Part shown: one piece after another, positions 63,997 through 64,000 of the stretch
Position numbering within the stretch: the stretch's first letter is position 1
How the letters are laid out: each line of letters begins with the position of its first letter
Assembly: GCF_910596095.1 (NCBI RefSeq)
Contig: NC_056534.1
Location: forward strand, 36,441,588 to 36,505,587
Direction: 5' to 3'
From: Thunnus maccoyii
Taxonomy: Eukaryota; Chordata; Actinopteri; Scombriformes; Scombridae
Length of the DNA stretch: 64,000 nt
The notes under the pieces: generated by a model
Database searches by the model: none
The model's input: the letters and a program-made list of their open reading frames with translations, nothing else
What the model was told of the DNA's origin: nothing
Position numbers and translations under genes: made by a program

Positions 63997-64000
63997 ATTT

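Overview
This window is vertebrate nuclear DNA, almost certainly from a ray-finned (percomorph-type) fish. Genes are split into short exons with GT/AG introns, the spacers are AT-rich and full of CA, GA, GAT and TA microsatellites, and the dispersed repeats are of kinds common in teleosts: hAT-type short elements with 8-bp target duplications, a tRNA-derived SINE, and L2/Rex-like and RTE/Rex3-like LINE tails. I see no prokaryotic, viral or CRISPR content. Species identification is inference.

Layout. (1) Positions 1-10358, + strand: the 3' part of usp43, a ubiquitin-specific protease. It enters the window inside the catalytic domain and ends with a conserved C-terminal tail. (2) 10359-24978: intergenic DNA with a large foldback element, hAT copies and a SINE. 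(3) 24979-26884, - strand: a two-exon melanin-concentrating hormone receptor of the MCHR1 type. (4) 26885-36900: intergenic DNA with a 42-bp minisatellite and two LINE tails. (5) 36927-53250, + strand: a GRB2-family SH3-SH2-SH3 adaptor with a CCAAT-rich promoter. Its last SH3 domain appears only as its second half. (6) 57230-59277, + strand: a four-exon CD7-like single-Ig membrane receptor (243 residues predicted). (7) 62546 to the window end, + strand: the first four exons of gga3, a clathrin adaptor, running off the right edge.

No operon-like joint action is expected. The gene order is nevertheless informative. In human, GRB2, GGA3 and CD7 lie on 17q25; MCHR1, GRAP2 and GGA1 on 22q13; USP31 and GGA2 on 16p12; USP43 and GRAP on 17p. 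The window therefore carries members of one ancient vertebrate paralogon side by side. It suggests this mchr1 may be the 17q-side duplicate that mammals lost.

The most useful points to check are the truncated, frame-incompatible C-terminal SH3 of the GRB2-like gene, the CD7-like gene with its YEVM tail motif and 15-bp coding repeat, the predicted tiny first exon of mchr1, and the intact foldback, hAT and SINE insertions. I did not find a novel multi-gene system; most of the window is ordinary intron and intergenic DNA.
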